A stretch of DNA of 64,000 nucleotides from Mycolicibacterium sp. P9-64 (GCF_008329605.1 NZ_NPKO01000003.1:558001-622000); one strand, 5' to 3'; shown: positions 17,275 through 27,041, counted from the first letter of the stretch. The notes: a model not told the origin generated them from the sequence alone. Numbers and translations: made by a program.

Positions 17275-18125
17275 GACTTCTCCAGCTTGCTCGAGTGCGC
17301 ATCTCCGATGAGGTTGACCGCAACGGTTACGAAAGCCAGCAGCACCGCTGGTGCGAGGACGCTCCAGATATTGGAGGAGATGATGACTCGGTTCTCCGCG
17401 ATCATCAGCGCCCAGTTCGACGCCGGCGGTTGAGAGCCGACGCCGAGGAAGTTGAGGCTGGCAACGAGGAATATGGCGCCCAGGAAACGGACTCCTGCGT
17501 CGGCAGTCAACGCTGGGGTGATGTTCGGCAGGATCTCTCGCCTCAGCACCGCGGTGGTCGACTCCCCTCTTGCGATGGCAGCCTCGACGTAACTCGATTG
17601 CGATACCTCGAGAGTCGCGGTGCGAACGAGCCGGGCACCACCGGGAAAGAGCACCATGACGATTCCGAGAATCAGTACGGCGTCTCCGCCCCCCACGCCG
17701 ACCACCAAGACGAGTAGCAGCAGTAGAGGCGGGAAGACGAGGAACAGGTCTACGGTCCGCATGAGCAGGCTGTCCAGCCATGATTGCGAGTAGCCACTGA
17801 GCATGCCGATCGTGATGGCTAAGACATAGGTCAAGAGAACGGCCGCCGCGGCGACGAGAAGCAATGAGGCACCTCCGTTGAGGACTCGGCTCAAGACGTC
17901 CCGACCGAGGAAGTCGGTACCCAGCGGCGCTGCAGCACTAGGTCCGTCGCCCGGTGTCCCGATGGGCGCGTCGATGGGGTGTGGTGCGAGCATCGGCCCG
18001 AACGCGCAGATCCCGATGAGAATGGTCAGCATGGACCAGCCCAATAATTTGCGCTTGTCGGGTAGCGCAAATCTTGACGACGCCGACCGCGGTTCGTGTC
18101 CTGTATCCATCGCCGTGGTCATCAC
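17271..18125 (-). CDS. ABC importer permease, DppC type
   Basis: A 284-residue inner-membrane permease of the dipeptide/nickel class. Its N-terminal segment (LLGWSMLTILIGICAFGPM) is followed by GTDFLGRDVLSRVLNGG, a family hallmark. The EAA-type loop reads EAAIARGESTTAVLRREILPN. It has about six membrane segments. It overlaps DppB (GTGA at 18122-18125) and the fused ATPase, so expression is coupled. The GTG at 18125 or the following ATG at 18122 are both possible starts. Confidence 0.92.
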   Translation of the reverse strand: MMTTAMDTGHEPRSASSRFALPDKRKLLGWSMLTILIGICAFGPMLAPHPIDAPIGTPGDGPSAAAPLGTDFLGRDVLSRVLNGGASLLLVAAAAVLLTYVLAITIGMLSGYSQSWLDSLLMRTVDLFLVFPPLLLLLVLVVGVGGGDAVLILGIVMVLFPGGARLVRTATLEVSQSSYVEAAIARGESTTAVLRREILPNITPALTADAGVRFLGAIFLVASLNFLGVGSQPPASNWALMIAENRVIISSNIWSVLAPAVLLAFVTVAVNLIGDAHSSKLEKS

Positions 18126-19174
18126 ATTGTTCCTGTACGAAGTTTCGGCACCAACAACACGACGGTGAGGTCCGCGACGATGTTGATGAGGATGAAGAAC
18201 ACGGCGATGATCAGCGCTATGGCTGCGACCAGGGTGGTGTCCCGGGTCTGGACGGCTTGCACCAGGGCGTTGCCGATTCCCGGATACGAGAACAAGACCT
18301 CCACGACGATGATCCCACCAAACAGGTATTGAACTGTCTGCGCGTACGCCTGGACGCTGGGCGCCAACGAATTTCGCAGAACGTATCGAAGCAAGACTCG
18401 TCGTTCGCGGATGCCACCCAGCCGCGCGGCGACCACATAGTCTTGTCGCACCGTCTCAATAGTGCCTGCTCGAACTTGGCGCAAACACAATGCCAGGGAA
18501 ACTCCGAGGAGTGTCATCGTCGGCAAGATCAGTGCGCTGGGATCGCCGAAGGGGCTAGCGCCGATTGGGACGAGGGCTACCGGCGGCAGGAGATTCAGTT
18601 GACTAAAGAATATGAGAATCAGAAACGTGCCGAGCACGAACTCTGGCAACGAACCGATGACCAGTGCCGTGTACGAAATGCCGTAATCCACAGGCTTACC
18701 TGCGGATGTCCCGGCCAGTGTGCCGAGCAGCAGCGTAAGGGGCAGAAGCAATACCGCCGCGATACCCGACAAGGTCACGCTGTTCATCAGCGGAGTCCTT
18801 ATGAGGTTCCATACCGATGTGTCGGCGTTGTTCTGCGCAAGTGCAACGGCTGATCTTCCTAGTTCACCATGTGCCATACCGCCCAACCAGCCTACGTACT
18901 GAGAGACCAGGGGGCGATTCAGATCGAGCTGTTCACGAAGTAGCGCAACTCGTTCGGGCGTGCCGTTCTTGCCGAGTACGGATTGCGCTACGTCGCCGGG
19001 CAGCACGTTCGTGGCCAGAAATATCAAGGCGGAGATGAAGAGCAGCGTTATCACGGCAGCGAACAGTCGCCGAAGAACGAAGCGCCCGAGTGCAAATCGA
19101 CGTCGTGTCTTCACATTCTCGGTGGCCGGGCTACGTGGCGGAGGCACCATCGGCATGTCGGCGGTCAGCGACAC
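18122..19174 (-). CDS. ABC importer permease, DppB type
   Basis: A 350-residue permease of the dipeptide class. FVLRRLFAAVITLLFIS is the N-terminal membrane helix after a basic stretch, and NVLPGDVAQSVLGKNGTPE is the conserved periplasmic part. The EAA-type loop is VVAARLGGIRERRVLLRYVLRN. The first 30 residues are hydrophilic and proline-rich, longer than usual, so the GTG at 19174 may be upstream of the real start (an in-frame ATG lies at 19156). It partners the DppC-type permease that it overlaps. Confidence 0.92.
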   Translation of the reverse strand: MSLTADMPMVPPPRSPATENVKTRRRFALGRFVLRRLFAAVITLLFISALIFLATNVLPGDVAQSVLGKNGTPERVALLREQLDLNRPLVSQYVGWLGGMAHGELGRSAVALAQNNADTSVWNLIRTPLMNSVTLSGIAAVLLLPLTLLLGTLAGTSAGKPVDYGISYTALVIGSLPEFVLGTFLILIFFSQLNLLPPVALVPIGASPFGDPSALILPTMTLLGVSLALCLRQVRAGTIETVRQDYVVAARLGGIRERRVLLRYVLRNSLAPSVQAYAQTVQYLFGGIIVVEVLFSYPGIGNALVQAVQTRDTTLVAAIALIIAVFFILINIVADLTVVLLVPKLRTGTM

Positions 19175-19310
19175 AACGTCACCCGATCTCTCTCAGTTGA
19201 TTGCATTTGAGTTTCCGCGAGGACCCGCCCATCCAGTGGATGACCAATCGCGTTCGCGTACGGATACGCTTGCGATCGGCGACGGATGGGCGGGGCCATC
19301 GTCGGAGGGG

Positions 19311-20165
19311 CTAGCGGTTGGCCAGGTCTTGCCGATCGGGATCGATGTTCAGAGAATCAACGCCCCGCCAGCGGTTGGCGATCGGATAGAAGGTCGGATC
19401 GTCAAATGAGCGGCCCCAAAGGTACTGCGGGAAGACGTTGTCCGGATCCTCGAGCTGTTCCTGGCGCAGGAGCGGCGAGTAGTTCTCGTACTCAGTCGCC
19501 ACTGCGGTGCCCGTCGACACGATCGGAATGGTGTCGACCGGATCCCACTTCGAGTGTCCCCAGGTCAGGGTGCCGGTGCCCTCCCGGTAGCTGCTGAAGT
19601 TGTTGGTGATGTCCCAGATGTTCAGCAACGGCGGGTACTGCAGGCCGTGGCCGTTCGTGTGCGGGAACATCTTGACGTCGAAGCCGTTGCTCTTGACGGT
19701 CTTGGGCGCCTGCTCGGGTCCGGTGATCTGCGCGTCAATCTCAAAGAGCGTCAGCCCTCGTGCCTCGACGGAACCGTTGTACTGATCGCCGTCCTTCCAC
19801 AGTCGTGCAGTGCCTTCCTTCTTGATCTCACCGAGCATCTCCCGCCCGCTGCTGACGGCGAGACCTGCGGACATGATCTCGGTCAGCTGGTAGTAGCCCT
19901 CGATGTCGCCGTACTTACAGAACAACATGACGATGCCGCCGTCGAAGCGTCCGCAGTACGCGCTCTGGTAGTTGGCGGCGAGAGCGTAGGCGTCGCAGGT
20001 GCCATCTGACTTGCTTCCGACAGGCTCGAAGATCGGCGGCAGGACGTCGCGTGCGAACTCCCAGGAGGTCTTGAACGAGATTCCGAGCTCCTGTCCGGTG
20101 AATCGCGCAGGCCCCATGAACTTCTGGATCCGCTCTACTTCTTCTTGAGTCTTCCTGTACCCCAT
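19311..20165 (-). CDS. Acetoacetate-decarboxylase-superfamily protein within the ABC operon
   Basis: A 284-residue protein of the ADC superfamily. EFARDVLPP (37-45) is shared with three other copies in the window. The region REMLGEIKKEG carries Lys115-Lys116 in the position of the Schiff-base Lys115 and neighbouring Lys116 of Clostridium ADC. Known members decarboxylate 3-oxo acids or run aldol/dehydration chemistry through a Schiff base. It is encoded between the binding protein and the permeases, unusual for an enzyme. The protein starts MGYRKTQEEVERIQ, like the copy at 52899. The real substrate is unknown. Confidence 0.85.
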   Translation of the reverse strand: MGYRKTQEEVERIQKFMGPARFTGQELGISFKTSWEFARDVLPPIFEPVGSKSDGTCDAYALAANYQSAYCGRFDGGIVMLFCKYGDIEGYYQLTEIMSAGLAVSSGREMLGEIKKEGTARLWKDGDQYNGSVEARGLTLFEIDAQITGPEQAPKTVKSNGFDVKMFPHTNGHGLQYPPLLNIWDITNNFSSYREGTGTLTWGHSKWDPVDTIPIVSTGTAVATEYENYSPLLRQEQLEDPDNVFPQYLWGRSFDDPTFYPIANRWRGVDSLNIDPDRQDLANR

Positions 20166-20328
20166 AGCGCGTACTCCTCTTCATCGACTTCTTGTTGAAT
20201 CAAACGGGCGGGTCGGGCAGCTTGAGAGTTTCTTGTCAGACCTCCATCCAGGTACGAGCCGTGCGTGCCGCACGTCGGTGATGCGCCCGCCGCGTGTGTC
20301 AGCTGGGCGTGAACTTGGTTGATGACAC

Positions 20329-21945
20329 CTACGAGATCCACGCGGTGTATAGGCGCCAGTTGTTAAGGGCTGCAAAGGGCCCCGCGCTCAGACCCTGTAC
20401 CTTCTTGGCCACCAGGTCGAGGCTGTCGTTTCGCCCCCAGGCGAGCTGGCCGCCCATGTTGAACTGCTCGAGCTGCACCTGGTGCCAAAGCTCCGCTGCC
20501 CTGCCTGGCTCCACTGCCGCTATCGCGTCAGCCAAGAGCGCCACTGACTTGTCTCCGCCGGGCTGTTCACCCCAGTGGGTCGTGTTGTAACTCCCGTTCG
20601 GCACGAAGAACGTGCGGTACGCCTGGGTGAGTGATGGAGCCGCCAGCGACTGGTCCTGCCCGATCGGTCTCGTCAAGAAGTCCGAACCGAAGTAGTCCGC
20701 AGCCGACCCGTTCTTGACGTTCACTTGAATTCCGGCGGCCTGGCACTGTTGCGCGAAGATCGTGGCGGCCTCGACAAATCCGGGAACGGCATTCGACGTG
20801 GGTAAGTCGAATGTCAATCCCTCTGCCCCTGCGGCTTTCAGTAACGACTTCGCCTTCTCGACATCCCGTCCCCGCGTCAAGTCGCCGGCATAGTTCGTAC
20901 ATCCGAAGCCGACGAGATCGTTCGCCGCCGTCCCATATCCGGCCAACGCGATATCGATCATCTGTTGTCGATCGACGACGAGCCGCACCGCTTCGCGTAC
21001 GCGCGGGTCTGCGAAGGGCCCCGTATCGACGCGCATGTTGATGAGCATCGTGATCGGACTTGGCGATCGCAGCAAGGTCAACGTGGGATCGCTGTCGTGC
21101 TGCTTGGCCTCGACGGGCGGAGCCAACGGCAATACGTCGATGTTGCCACTCAACAGAGCGTTCAATCGAGGCGTCTCATCCGAATAGCTCGAATCAATGA
21201 TGAGCCGATCGAGATACGGATATGGATCTTCCCAGTAGGACCGGTTGGCAGCGAATGAACTCTGTCTTCCTGGCTCGAATGACTCGAACGTGAACGGACC
21301 GGTGCCAATTGGCTTCGCGAAGGACGCTGCCGTGGAACCGTTTTGCACAACACCTTGGTTGTAGAAGGTCAAAAGGCTTGGGAACTCCGCGACCGCGACG
21401 ATCAGCGGCACCAAGACCGTGAGTTTGTCGACACTCTTCACGTTCTTGAAGTCGATGATTCCGTCGAAGAACTGGAAGGCGTACGACTGCGGGTCCGACC
21501 ACGTGTTGATGGTCCACACGACGTCATCGGCAGTGAAGGGCTTTCCGTCGTGCCACGTTACGCCTTGACGCAGGTGCAACGTCCAGACCCTCGCATCACC
21601 CCCGTGCTCCGCACTAAGCGCAAGCCCTGGTTTGACGTTCGTGACATCGTCGTACTGCTCGAATAGGCGATCGAACAACGCATAAGAGCGCAGCGCATCG
21701 GGCGAGGTGAGGACCAACGAGGGGTTGAGGGTCTCCGCGGAGCCACCGGTAATCGCCCCCACGCGGAGCGTTCCACCCTTCTTCGGCGGCCCTGCCACGG
21801 CGGGTTCCGCGGACGGCGACCGGCCACACGAGGAAAGCAGGAGTCCGGCCGTGCCGATCGCGGTGGCACCAAGGCCAAACTTTAGAGCCTGTCGGCGAGA
21901 ATACGCCGACGCGGCCATGGGCTGGAGTAGCGCGAGATCGGGCAT
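20329..21945 (-). CDS. ABC importer substrate-binding lipoprotein (family 5)
   Basis: A 538-residue SBP_bac_5-type binding protein. The N-terminus has a twin-arginine pair SRRQALKF (Arg17-Arg18), a hydrophobic core and the lipobox LSSC with Cys40, so it is likely a Tat-exported lipoprotein. KKGGTLRVG begins the mature part, and GVTWHDGKPFTADDVVWTI is the family signature. The ATG at 21945 has GGGAG upstream; a 10-residue longer frame exists. It heads the operon binding protein, ADC-like, DppB, DppC, DppDF. The ligand may be an amine or peptide-like compound. Confidence 0.92.
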   Translation of the reverse strand: MPDLALLQPMAASAYSRRQALKFGLGATAIGTAGLLLSSCGRSPSAEPAVAGPPKKGGTLRVGAITGGSAETLNPSLVLTSPDALRSYALFDRLFEQYDDVTNVKPGLALSAEHGGDARVWTLHLRQGVTWHDGKPFTADDVVWTINTWSDPQSYAFQFFDGIIDFKNVKSVDKLTVLVPLIVAVAEFPSLLTFYNQGVVQNGSTAASFAKPIGTGPFTFESFEPGRQSSFAANRSYWEDPYPYLDRLIIDSSYSDETPRLNALLSGNIDVLPLAPPVEAKQHDSDPTLTLLRSPSPITMLINMRVDTGPFADPRVREAVRLVVDRQQMIDIALAGYGTAANDLVGFGCTNYAGDLTRGRDVEKAKSLLKAAGAEGLTFDLPTSNAVPGFVEAATIFAQQCQAAGIQVNVKNGSAADYFGSDFLTRPIGQDQSLAAPSLTQAYRTFFVPNGSYNTTHWGEQPGGDKSVALLADAIAAVEPGRAAELWHQVQLEQFNMGGQLAWGRNDSLDLVAKKVQGLSAGPFAALNNWRLYTAWIS

Positions 21946-22284
21946 GTCGTCGGTCTCCCAGTTTCGATGTGGCACAACGTCTCAAATGCGCCATGTGGCT
22001 CCCGTCACACCGGGTGTATCGATTACAGCGCCCGGGCGTCGGAGCGAGCAATCAACCAGGTGTATGAAACCCATCGGGCGCGCTGTGTTGCGTTATGGCG
22101 CACTCGGCGCGTGCTCGCTAGGACCAGCCCGTCGGCAATCTTCAGTGTCGTCACTCGAGGGCGATCCGAAAGGTACTGTGACACAGCTTGATTTGGCCAC
22201 CATTGGATCAGGCGTAATTTGCGTGACGCCGGCCCGGACCATCAGAAAGGTCCGGCAGAATGCCAATACTACTGCGGCACAGGG
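21946..22284. other. Intergenic region between PucR and binding protein
   Basis: No gene is supported in these 339 bases. The PucR transcript may end at the stem-loop at 22234-22255, and the promoter of the binding-protein operon must lie downstream of that on the minus strand, but no clear -35/-10 pair could be picked. Confidence 0.5.
22234..22255 (-). terminator. Stem-loop after pucR
   Basis: CCGGACC (22234-22240) and GGTCCGG (22249-22255) form a perfect seven-pair stem around eight bases. It lies about 30 bases past the stop of the PucR gene on the minus strand. There is no T-run, as is common in high-GC actinobacteria. Confidence 0.5.
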
Positions 22285-23769
22285 CTAGTGAAGTCCCCCG
22301 CGACTGATCCGGCGAGCAACGAGCGCCATCCACAACGTCGCGATGTCCGCCGAACTCTTGGTGCTACGCTCAGTAAGCGCCTCGATCTTCTTGAGCCGGT
22401 ATCCGAGCGTTTGACGATGGATGACCAATTTCTCGGCTGTCAGGGACCAGCTGCGGTCCGACGTCAAGAATACTTCCAAGGTCTCCACCAGCTGAGATTG
22501 ATGGGACTCGTCATGGTCCATCAATTCGCCCAGGACGGCGCGGGAAGCGAATTCGGCCTCGGTCAACGTCCGCGGGAGGAACAATGGCGCCGCTGTCGAG
22601 TACTCGGCTACCGCTGCCCCGTCGGCATGAGCAGCCTGCAATGCCCACCTAGCCTGTCGCACGCTATCCGCCAGTCGTTGCACGGACGCAGTGGTGGCTG
22701 AAATGCCCACGTGCGGAACATGACTTCCGAGCAGCTCCGCCACCGCATCGCCGTCCTTCGCCGCGAGTAATGCGTAACCCTCTTCACCGATGGTGCACGA
22801 GACGTTCTTGTACTCGAGATCGCCAAGCATGATCCGCACGGTGCGGAGGTGCGCGGCATCGAAGCTGATCACAATCCGAACGCCACCGGGCAACCCGGCA
22901 CGTTCCAAACGGGGCGTCGCCGCATCCGAACCCAGAGTTCCGTCGATGATCCGCCCGAATAGATCGGCACCGGACTCGTCATCGCGCTCGCGATCTCGAC
23001 TGACGCGCTCGACCTCGATGCTGATCAGACTCTGGGCATGCAAGAGCCCAAACGCGTCCACGTCGATCTCGGCCGCTCCGCCTGCGACCAACACGCACTT
23101 GCGGTGCGTCGAGAGGCTGAAACCCGTCGCTGCCAGCTCGTCGCGGATGACCACCGACAGCCGCGGTGGCAATCGATCGAGCTGGCCCGCCACGAGACGA
23201 CACAGCTCTCGGACCGTTTCACTGTCGAGACGATCACCGCGGGCCAGTAGCTCGGTACCAAATTCGACGTCCACCACGTGAAGCCGGAACCCAAACTCAA
23301 CCGACAGGCGTTCGAGTAGCGATGACTCCGTCAACGTTGCGGATCGAGCAACCTCATAGAGGCGGCTCAACCGCGCGATGCGACTGATCTGCTCACTCTG
23401 AGAGGCGACTGCGACGGTTCGCCCCAAAGCGGCGAACGGGGTTGAGTGCGTGACGGTCAGTATCGGAAAGTCGAGCGCGTCGGCCTCGGCAAGCATGCCC
23501 TGGTGCAAGGGCGGGGCACGGAAGTCGTCACCAATGGCTATCCCCGCGATACCCGCCTTGAAGAGATTCTGAATGAGCTCGACCTGAGCACGCTCGTCCG
23601 AAGGCACGCAAATGCCCGTCGTCATGAGCAGCTCACCGGAAGACAACCAGTTCCACGGGTCCTCCAGCTCACAAGAGTGCGCCCAAACGACCCTGCGGTC
23701 GAGACCGCCCATCCCGGCAATCGCTTGACAGCCCAGCTGCCGCATCGACGCCAAGCCGCCAACGGTCAT
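22285..23769 (-). CDS. PucR-family transcriptional regulator (copy 1)
   Basis: A 494-residue regulator. The N-terminal PucR domain (about 1-125) contains GLDRRVVWAHSCELEDPW and SSGELLMTTGI. A central GGDEF-like region follows, and the C-terminal PucR-type helix-turn-helix has VEVFLTSDRSW-like spacing with LVIHRQTLGYRLKKIEALT. Such proteins usually activate purine or amine catabolism and sense a small ligand. It is strongly similar over its whole length to the copy at 57361-58851. The ATG at 23769 is chosen since the domain begins there; an upstream GTG-initiated extension exists. It may control the adjacent ABC operon. Confidence 0.92.
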   Translation of the reverse strand: MTVGGLASMRQLGCQAIAGMGGLDRRVVWAHSCELEDPWNWLSSGELLMTTGICVPSDERAQVELIQNLFKAGIAGIAIGDDFRAPPLHQGMLAEADALDFPILTVTHSTPFAALGRTVAVASQSEQISRIARLSRLYEVARSATLTESSLLERLSVEFGFRLHVVDVEFGTELLARGDRLDSETVRELCRLVAGQLDRLPPRLSVVIRDELAATGFSLSTHRKCVLVAGGAAEIDVDAFGLLHAQSLISIEVERVSRDRERDDESGADLFGRIIDGTLGSDAATPRLERAGLPGGVRIVISFDAAHLRTVRIMLGDLEYKNVSCTIGEEGYALLAAKDGDAVAELLGSHVPHVGISATTASVQRLADSVRQARWALQAAHADGAAVAEYSTAAPLFLPRTLTEAEFASRAVLGELMDHDESHQSQLVETLEVFLTSDRSWSLTAEKLVIHRQTLGYRLKKIEALTERSTKSSADIATLWMALVARRISRGGLH

Positions 23770-24162
23770 TGAGTGCACAGCACCTCCAACCACCCCAAGT
23801 TCATACTCGCGGCTGATGGACCACGACCTTGTCCCTACTGTACGTTAATTAAGTAGTAGTTGTCCCGCAGGTAGTCCGACCGGTTGCACATCCATGCTGC
23901 CCCGGTGACTGGGCACGGCTTGTTCGTCGATCGCGGTGTCGGCGACTACCTGGATGCGCTCGACGCCCCGTTGTCCGCTGTTGCACGTAACTCAATTCGA
24001 CTCCCGCAGTACTGCCTATGAGTGCCCGCAATGACACGGCAGATGCCGTGGCGGACTCTTCGTCAACCAAGGCCACGTCGTCGCTCAACGACGTTTCCAC
24101 TCGATCGGTAGATGAGCGCAGCCCGTACCGAGTTCGCGAAATCTGGTGAAAGGAATCAGCCA
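23770..24162. other. Divergent control region of pucR and the saccharopine-dehydrogenase-like gene
   Basis: These 393 bases contain the AT-rich site CGTTAATTAAG (23843-23853). A 129-codon minus-strand frame from 24238 overlaps the next gene and resembles nothing, so it is not called. A short alternative frame nearer 23850-24000 could be a gene remnant but cannot be supported. Confidence 0.5.
23843..23853 (-). promoter_or_regulatory. AT-rich site before pucR copy 1
   Basis: The minus strand reads CTTAATTAACG, identical over 11 bases to the site at 37192-37202 before another APC permease. It lies 74 bases upstream of the PucR start. The core TTAATTAAC is also in the promoter at 6877-6893. Confidence 0.4.
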
Positions 24163-25323
24163 ATGGCACGAATCGTCGTCCTGGGAGGTGCGGGTGAGGT
24201 CGGCCAATGGGTCGTCCGCGATCTGTGCGAACGACCAAACGTCAAGGAGGTCGTCATCGCGGAGGTAGCGCTCGACCGGGCTAGTGCCCTCGCTGAGGAG
24301 GTGGGCCCGAAGGCCCGCATACTCAAGGTGGACATGCAAGACCGCACCGCCGTCATCGAGCAGTTGCGCGGTGCTGACCTGTTGATGAATTGCACCAGTC
24401 ACGTGTATTTCGACGACTCCTTCGCTTTGGCTCTGGATGCACGCGTCAACTACGCCGATCTGATTTCGGAACCATCCGCGGCGCAACGGGATGCCGCAGT
24501 TGCTGCACAGATCACAGCCGTCTCCGGACTTGGCATCAGTCCCGGTGTTACGCAGGTGTTGGTTCGACAGGCGGTCGACGAACTCGAACGTGTCGACGAA
24601 GTGCACGTCTCTGGAGTTTCCTGGCGCACCATCGCGCCATCCAGAGGCGGTCTGGAGACCGTGCTGTGGGAGTTGGCCGAAAGTACTCCCACGCGTCAGT
24701 ACTTCCAGAACGGACTGTTCCGCGGTGCTTCATACCTTGAGGGAACTCGGTGGGTCGATTTCATGGAACCCGTAGGACGCCACCGTGTTTACTACGTACC
24801 GCATCCCGAAACAACCTCATTGGTCCAGAGCTTCCCGCAACTCAAGTTTTGCGCAACGAGGGTGAGCTGGCGGGACGAGATCATGGAAGACGTAGCGGTA
24901 CTCAACAAGTACGGACTGCTCGACGATGCAACAGTAGTGAACGCCGGAGGCCTGACCATTCGGGAGGCAGTGCGGGATCGCATTTGGCAGGTCCGCGGTG
25001 AGGAACGGGACGACCGCGGGTGGGCGCTCATGTGCACCGTCGAGATCGTGGGGGTTCGGGACGGCCGTTCGGTGGTGCGTACCTACCAAACGGGTCACCC
25101 GCAATGGGGACCCGATACGACCGGCCGGGTGACTGGATTGTGCGCCGCCGTCGGTGCCGAGCTCCTTGCTCTGGCGCCACCAGACCAGATGGGTTGGCTC
25201 GCACCCGAGCTAGCGTTCGAGCCACGGGCGTTCTTGGCCGCGCTCGATGAGCGAAAGCACATTCCCATCGTGCAGCACGAACACGCGATCGACGGCGAGA
25301 TGCTCAAGCGCACTGGGAGCTAG
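24163..25323 (+). CDS. Saccharopine-dehydrogenase-like oxidoreductase
   Basis: A 386-residue NAD(P)-dependent enzyme of the saccharopine dehydrogenase/carboxynorspermidine synthase group. MARIVVLGGAGEVGQ gives the Rossmann loop, with LMNCTSHVYFD and VNYADLISEP following as in lysine-pathway relatives, and GLGISPGVTQVL after the domain switch. Family members make or cleave secondary amines between amino acids and aldehydes, which suits an amine-catabolic region. The ATG at 24163 has AAAGGA (24149-24154) upstream. It ends four bases from the convergent TetR gene. The exact reaction is unknown. Confidence 0.85.
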   Translation: MARIVVLGGAGEVGQWVVRDLCERPNVKEVVIAEVALDRASALAEEVGPKARILKVDMQDRTAVIEQLRGADLLMNCTSHVYFDDSFALALDARVNYADLISEPSAAQRDAAVAAQITAVSGLGISPGVTQVLVRQAVDELERVDEVHVSGVSWRTIAPSRGGLETVLWELAESTPTRQYFQNGLFRGASYLEGTRWVDFMEPVGRHRVYYVPHPETTSLVQSFPQLKFCATRVSWRDEIMEDVAVLNKYGLLDDATVVNAGGLTIREAVRDRIWQVRGEERDDRGWALMCTVEIVGVRDGRSVVRTYQTGHPQWGPDTTGRVTGLCAAVGAELLALAPPDQMGWLAPELAFEPRAFLAALDERKHIPIVQHEHAIDGEMLKRTGS

Positions 25324-25327
25324 GCTC

Positions 25328-26014
25328 TCAACGACGGCGGCGTGTCCGTTCGACATTCGGAACAGCTTCGGCGGCACCGACCATGGCAAGAACTAGTCGT
25401 TCGTAGTGAGCCGCGATGTCTTCGATGTTCAGCGGACCATCTGGGACGAACCAGGTATGGACGTACTCGCACATCGATGTGATGGCAAATGCGGTCACCT
25501 TGAGTTCGGTAAACGAGAACTGGCCGGACCGTTGCCCTTTGGTGAGGATGCGGCGCAACTCGGTAAGGTACTCGCGCTCAAGGGCGATAAGTCCCTTCGA
25601 CCGTTCCTCCGTCAAACCGGGGACCAACGGTCGCATACCGACCCCGATGTCGAAGGTTCGGGCGACGTCGCTCTGGCTCAGCTGCCACCTAACGTGCGTC
25701 CTGACCAACTGGCCGAGCCGAAGGACTGGATCGCCTTCGGTAAGGGAATTCTTGACCGCCGTCCAAAACTCCAGCATCGACATTTCCATGACGCTCGCGA
25801 AGATCTCTTCCTTCGAAGGGAAGTACCAGTAGAGCGCTGGCGCAGAAATGTCGAGCTCTCTTGCAATTGCCTTCAGACTGGTGCCCTGATAGCCGTGGCG
25901 CATGAAGAGTTGAAGCGCGGTCCTCAGAACCTTTTCTCGCCCCACGGTCTCATCGGCCCGCATCCGCTTCTGCTGGGGTTCCGCCTTCACGCGAGTCGAC
26001 CGCGCAGCCACCAT
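25328..26014 (-). CDS. TetR-family transcriptional regulator
   Basis: A TetR regulator of about 228 residues from the ATG at 26014. The helix-turn-helix is at about residues 29-72: ALQLFMRHGYQGTSLKAIA and LDISAPALYWYFPSKEEIF. The C-terminal half is a ligand-binding helical domain of the common TetR_C type. A longer frame begins at 26053. It is convergent with the saccharopine-dehydrogenase-like gene and precedes the ADC-like/permease pair on the same strand region. It is a candidate regulator for the AT-rich sites, without direct proof. Confidence 0.92.
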   Translation of the reverse strand: MVAARSTRVKAEPQQKRMRADETVGREKVLRTALQLFMRHGYQGTSLKAIARELDISAPALYWYFPSKEEIFASVMEMSMLEFWTAVKNSLTEGDPVLRLGQLVRTHVRWQLSQSDVARTFDIGVGMRPLVPGLTEERSKGLIALEREYLTELRRILTKGQRSGQFSFTELKVTAFAITSMCEYVHTWFVPDGPLNIEDIAAHYERLVLAMVGAAEAVPNVERTRRRR

Positions 26015-26164
26015 GTGCTCCAAGATCCTCGGCGAACGTCGTGAGCACAACATACCGCGTCGCGAAGACTACCGACACAGGATGCGAGTGTGTCCGCCAA
26101 CAGCGGTGTCGTTGGAGAGCCGCTGCCCGCTCAGCGGTCCCGGGTGGCGCGGAGTCGTACGCCG

Positions 26165-27001
26165 CTAGCTGCGGCCCTTCTCGAGCCGCAGCTTCATTGG
26201 AACGCGCCCCGGTGCACGCAGGTCGGGCCAGTCATCGTAGAGCCGCCCCAAGAGGTAAGGGGCGTAATCGTTTCCATCGTCGTCGAGGTCGGCCGTATCG
26301 AGGATCTCGTAGGAGGTTTCACCCCCGACTGCAGCACCCCCGGTGAAGTCTCCAAGCGGAATGGTGTCCGGCCCGCTGTCGAACGGCGAACCCTTGAGCG
26401 TCACCTTGGGGTTGGTGAGTTCTCGCGAGCGATTTATCGCCGTTCGATTCTCGAAGGTCAGCAACTGGGTGTTGGTGACGCCGCCGGTTGAATCAAAGTA
26501 TCCGCGTAGTTCGAAGTACAGTTCGGATTCGATCTCATCGGAGTGCGTTTCCAGGCCAAGGTCAGCCTCGAGTTCAATCAAACGGTGTCCACGTCTCTCG
26601 CCGAACGCGAACAAGGACCGGCCGTCGTCGAAGAAGTCGATCGTCCCCAATTTCTTCGGCATACCCCATAATTCACGCCCCGTGACGATGTTGACCTCCT
26701 CGGTTTCCAGCACGGTGAGGTAGTACACACCTTCCCGTTGCCCCCGTCGCGCGTTGATGCTGATGAGTGCGGCCCGGTCCCGACCCTCGCGGTTCGCGAT
26801 TCCACCAATCACCTCGAAGAACGCCATGAAGGAAATGGTGATCGTTGGCTGCTCGGCGGGTTCTAGGCACGGTGGCAAGACACTGCGCGCGAACTCCGAC
26901 GTCGTCGCGTAGTTCACGTAGGAAATGGTGTGGCGGGTGTCGATCAGGGGGTAATAGCCGAAGTAGGTGTCGATGCGCTCTTGCGACCAGACGTAGCTCA
27001 T
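26165..27001 (-). CDS. Acetoacetate-decarboxylase-superfamily protein beside APC permease
   Basis: A 278-residue ADC-superfamily protein. EFARSVLPP (37-45) and RELWGMPKKLG with Lys116-Lys117 match the Schiff-base dyad of Clostridium ADC. It is closely related to the copy at 35928 (both start MSxVWS and end YAPYLL-R-YDDWPD). It lies 40 bases after the APC permease on the same strand and so is likely co-transcribed with it. A 3-oxo acid decarboxylation or aldolase-type step is possible. Confidence 0.88.
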   Translation of the reverse strand: MSYVWSQERIDTYFGYYPLIDTRHTISYVNYATTSEFARSVLPPCLEPAEQPTITISFMAFFEVIGGIANREGRDRAALISINARRGQREGVYYLTVLETEEVNIVTGRELWGMPKKLGTIDFFDDGRSLFAFGERRGHRLIELEADLGLETHSDEIESELYFELRGYFDSTGGVTNTQLLTFENRTAINRSRELTNPKVTLKGSPFDSGPDTIPLGDFTGGAAVGGETSYEILDTADLDDDGNDYAPYLLGRLYDDWPDLRAPGRVPMKLRLEKGRS

Positions 27002-27041
27002 GGTGTTTCCTCTCGAATCGTTCTACTGAAAGTCAGTGCGG

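Noticed and set aside
23849..24238. 129-codon minus-strand frame before the saccharopine-dehydrogenase-like gene
   Set aside because: It overlaps the start of that gene, is low-complexity Arg/Thr-rich and has no family look.
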